NCBI GenBank assembly: GCA_029934215.1
Contig: JAOZMR010000130.1
Span: forward strand, 1 to 7,746
Length of the DNA stretch: 7,746 nucleotides
Source: Pontiellaceae bacterium
GTDB lineage: Bacteria; Verrucomicrobiota; Kiritimatiellia; Kiritimatiellales; Tichowtungiaceae
Direction of reading: 5' to 3'
Shown here: piece after piece, positions 5,828 to 7,746 of the stretch
Numbering within the stretch: position 1 is the first letter of the stretch
How the letters are laid out: every line of letters starts with the position of its first letter
The notes under the pieces: model-generated
The model's input: only the letters and a program-made list of their open reading frames with translations
The model's database searches: none
Told to the model about the DNA's origin: nothing
Translations under genes and position numbers: made by a program

Positions 5828-5974
5828 ACCCACAAAAATGCTAATTTCAAACGGAGCTCGATTTACACAACTTTTGCGGACTAGAAATACGTCAACTTTT
5901 TGGTTTTCTTCCTCCAACATACAGGCTAAGCTGTGTTCTCGTTTTTTTAGTACAAAACCAAAAGGGGTTTTCTT

Positions 5975-7621
5975 ATGGCCATGATGATTAGTAAATTTCA
6001 CAAACTCATTCAATCCAAACTTGTTTGGTACATCCTGCTCGGCTTCATCGTCGTGGCATTCACATTTGTCGGCTTTTCTGGCTCGCGCCAAGAAAAGAAA
6101 CGACCGTCCCAAAAAGTGGTCGGCGAGCTTTTTGGGAAAAAAGTAATGGCCCAAGAATACAGGCAGGCCTATCAAAACACCTACCTATGGTACGTTCTAT
6201 CATCAGGAAACATGCCACAAATGACAGACGAAATGGCAGAGGCGCTCGATCATGAAGCATGGCAACGGCTAGTTTCAATTCGCAAAGCAAAGGCAGATCA
6301 AATCACAGTATCCGACGCCGAAATCGTGAAACAAATCCAAAGGTTAGCTGCATTTCAAGGAGAATCCGGCGGGTTTGATGTTCGAGCCTATAATCTCGTA
6401 CTGAAACACCTACGCACCACATCGCAACAGATCGAAGCCATTCTTCGGGAGCAGATCCTTATACACAAACTAATGATCCGTCCGATACAGGCAGCATTAA
6501 TTTCCCCGTCCGAATTAACCCAAGCATACTACCTCTACACCGACCGCTTTGTACTCAACTACGCACTACTCCCACGCGAACAAATCGCAAAAAACATCAC
6601 CGTTTCGCGCGAAGAAGCAGAAATCCTTTTCAACGAAAACATCGAAGCCTTTCGGATGCCCTCTAAAGTACACGTATCGTATGTCGAATGGAAGATTAAC
6701 GACTTTCTCGCCCAGGTAGAAGCCCCAGAAGGAGCCGCCCTTGAATTCTACAATAAAAACCTAGAAAACTATCGCATCGAAACAACCAACGAGTTCGAGA
6801 TAGCCAGCTACAAACCCTTCGAAAACGTCGAAAAAGAGATCACCGACCAGATTTGCGAAACTCTCGCACGTCGTGCCGCCGCAGAAGAAGCCACCTCCCT
6901 AGTCGCAGCCATTGCTCCACAAGCCGAAGGCGCAACCTCCAACTTCGAAGGAGCCGCAGCAAAGGCCGGTCTAACCATCAAAACGCTACCCGCATTCGGG
7001 CAGACCGACACGCTACCCGCAATCGACGAAACCGCGCCATTTCGTCAAGCCGCATCTCGTTTACAAAACGACGCCTACAGTTCATTCAGCGACGCAGTTA
7101 TCGGCAAAGATTCCGTATACGTTATCTCGTTAGAGAAGCGGTACCCATCATTTCTTCCAAGCTTTGGAGCCGTAGAAACCAGCGTAATGGAAGCAGCCCA
7201 GACCCACGCGATATCCGAAGCCGTCTCGGAGCGAGCAATCGAACTCCAAAAAACACTCACTGCGGCACTGAACGAAGGAAACACAATCCAAGACATCCTC
7301 AAACCATACAACCTCAACATAGAAACCACCGAAGAATTTGACATCACAACCGACCTAACCAACGACTACGCAAACATCCTCATACCCATTTGTTTGAATG
7401 CAAAACAAGGAGAACTTTGCGAGCTCGTACCCACAGAGGACGGCATCCTGATCACATATGTCGCTGAGCGCAAATCGATTGATGCGGAACTCGGGCTCCC
7501 ATCCATTCGGCAAGAACTCATCGCGGGGCTTTCTCGGAACCTCACACAACAACTAACAACAGACTGGCAAGCATCCTTACTCAGCGAAGCCAACTTCAAA
7601 AACCTAATGACCGAAAAGTAA
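5975..7621 (+). CDS. SurA/PpiD-like membrane-anchored periplasmic folding factor
   Basis: This 548-residue protein has a short basic N-terminus and one hydrophobic segment (about 17-36, LVWYILLGFIVVAFTFVGFS), so it is probably anchored in the inner membrane facing the periplasm. Residues about 48-170 read like the SurA/PpiD N-terminal chaperone domain (ELFGKKVMAQEYRQAY, then VSDAEIVKQI, FQGESGGFD and LREQILIHKL). Residues 209-235 (TVSREEAEILFNENIEAFRMP onward) match the segment that precedes the parvulin domain in PpiD. I see no parvulin core in the remainder: no RHIL-type strand and no FGYH-type end. The C-terminal half (about 270-548) is alanine- and glutamate-rich and probably helical. It may therefore act as a chaperone rather than an isomerase. 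The ATG at 5975 has AAGGGG about 8 bases upstream; ATGs at 5981 and 5984 are alternatives. Codon use becomes strongly A/C-rich toward the 3' end. Confidence 0.85.
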   Translation: MAMMISKFHKLIQSKLVWYILLGFIVVAFTFVGFSGSRQEKKRPSQKVVGELFGKKVMAQEYRQAYQNTYLWYVLSSGNMPQMTDEMAEALDHEAWQRLVSIRKAKADQITVSDAEIVKQIQRLAAFQGESGGFDVRAYNLVLKHLRTTSQQIEAILREQILIHKLMIRPIQAALISPSELTQAYYLYTDRFVLNYALLPREQIAKNITVSREEAEILFNENIEAFRMPSKVHVSYVEWKINDFLAQVEAPEGAALEFYNKNLENYRIETTNEFEIASYKPFENVEKEITDQICETLARRAAAEEATSLVAAIAPQAEGATSNFEGAAAKAGLTIKTLPAFGQTDTLPAIDETAPFRQAASRLQNDAYSSFSDAVIGKDSVYVISLEKRYPSFLPSFGAVETSVMEAAQTHAISEAVSERAIELQKTLTAALNEGNTIQDILKPYNLNIETTEEFDITTDLTNDYANILIPICLNAKQGELCELVPTEDGILITYVAERKSIDAELGLPSIRQELIAGLSRNLTQQLTTDWQASLLSEANFKNLMTEK

Positions 7622-7718
7622 TTCCGAGACATTAGGGGAGCGGAAATATTCGAAATATCATTTTCAACCCAGAAAACCCTTTATAAGCAATAATTCAACT
7701 GCGGCTTTTTTCGACAGA

Positions 7719-7746
7719 ATGATGGTCGACAGACCTGAGCTATTGC
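7719..7746 (+). CDS. Possible start of a peptidase U32 family gene, cut by window end
   Basis: An ATG at 7719 opens a frame reading MMVDRPELL before the window ends. Peptidase U32 (collagenase-like) and related proteins often begin with a short lead followed by RPELLAPAG, so this could be such a gene. Only nine residues are visible, no convincing Shine-Dalgarno precedes it, and the similarity rests on RPELL alone. It lies 97 bases after the stop of the SurA/PpiD-like gene, with no terminator that I can see between them. Confidence 0.3.

Noticed and set aside
5862..5889. Promoter for the plus-strand gene (TTTACA followed by TAGAAA or GAAATA; also TTGTCA at 5821 with TAATTT).
   Set aside because: Spacings of 14 to 16 bases and poor -10 matches make these no better than chance in AT-rich spacer DNA.
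5759..6175. Upstream extension of the small basic protein frame to a longer minus-strand protein.
   Set aside because: It crosses a good promoter and ribosome binding site and overlaps the start of the divergent gene. Family length and N-terminus fit the ATG at 5758.
7622..7718. Terminator for the SurA/PpiD-like gene (AATATTCGAAATATC and later CGGCTTTTTTC).
   Set aside because: The only inverted repeat is a short AT-only stem without a following T-run, and the T-run near 7705 has no stable stem before it.

Overview
The window is ordinary bacterial chromosome at mid-range GC (168 of 300 bases in five hand-counted lines). The best taxonomic clue is a 50-residue very basic protein (5606-5758, minus). 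It looks like the 'small basic protein' family that I know from Chlamydiae, Verrucomicrobia and Planctomycetes, so I infer a PVC-superphylum bacterium, for example Verrucomicrobiota, Kiritimatiellota or Lentisphaerota. No rRNA, tRNA, CRISPR, phage, toxin or defence gene is visible.

Layout: 1-552 is a non-coding, repeat-rich block. It holds a 153-bp direct repeat in two copies (one mismatch), a 43-bp companion repeat, a long nested inverted repeat built from CACGAAT/ATTCGTG units, and a perfect 18-bp inverted repeat. The second copy of the large repeat runs 12 bases into the 3' end of proA. From 5528 down to 553, all on the minus strand, lie an RsuA/RluB-type pseudouridine synthase, trpS, pheA (fused chorismate mutase, prephenate dehydratase and ACT domain), proB (short form without the PUA domain) and proA. 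The trpS-pheA-proB-proA stretch has gaps of 41, 14 and 18 bases and is probably one operon: tryptophan charging, entry to phenylalanine synthesis, and the first two steps of proline synthesis. Upstream, the small basic protein gene has a clear sigma-70-like promoter (5800-5827), a good ribosome binding site and an intrinsic terminator (5558-5583), so it looks like a separate, strongly expressed unit. A divergent gene (5975-7621, plus) encodes an inner-membrane-anchored SurA/PpiD-like periplasmic folding factor in which I cannot see a parvulin catalytic domain. The last 28 bases may be the start of a peptidase U32 family gene.

Most unusual: (1) the duplicated, hairpin-rich block joined to the end of proA; (2) a reversal of strand composition between pheA and proB, inside an apparently co-directional operon; (3) the small PVC protein with its own strong signals; (4) the PpiD-like protein with no visible isomerase domain. 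I found no clear sign of a wholly new multi-gene system.
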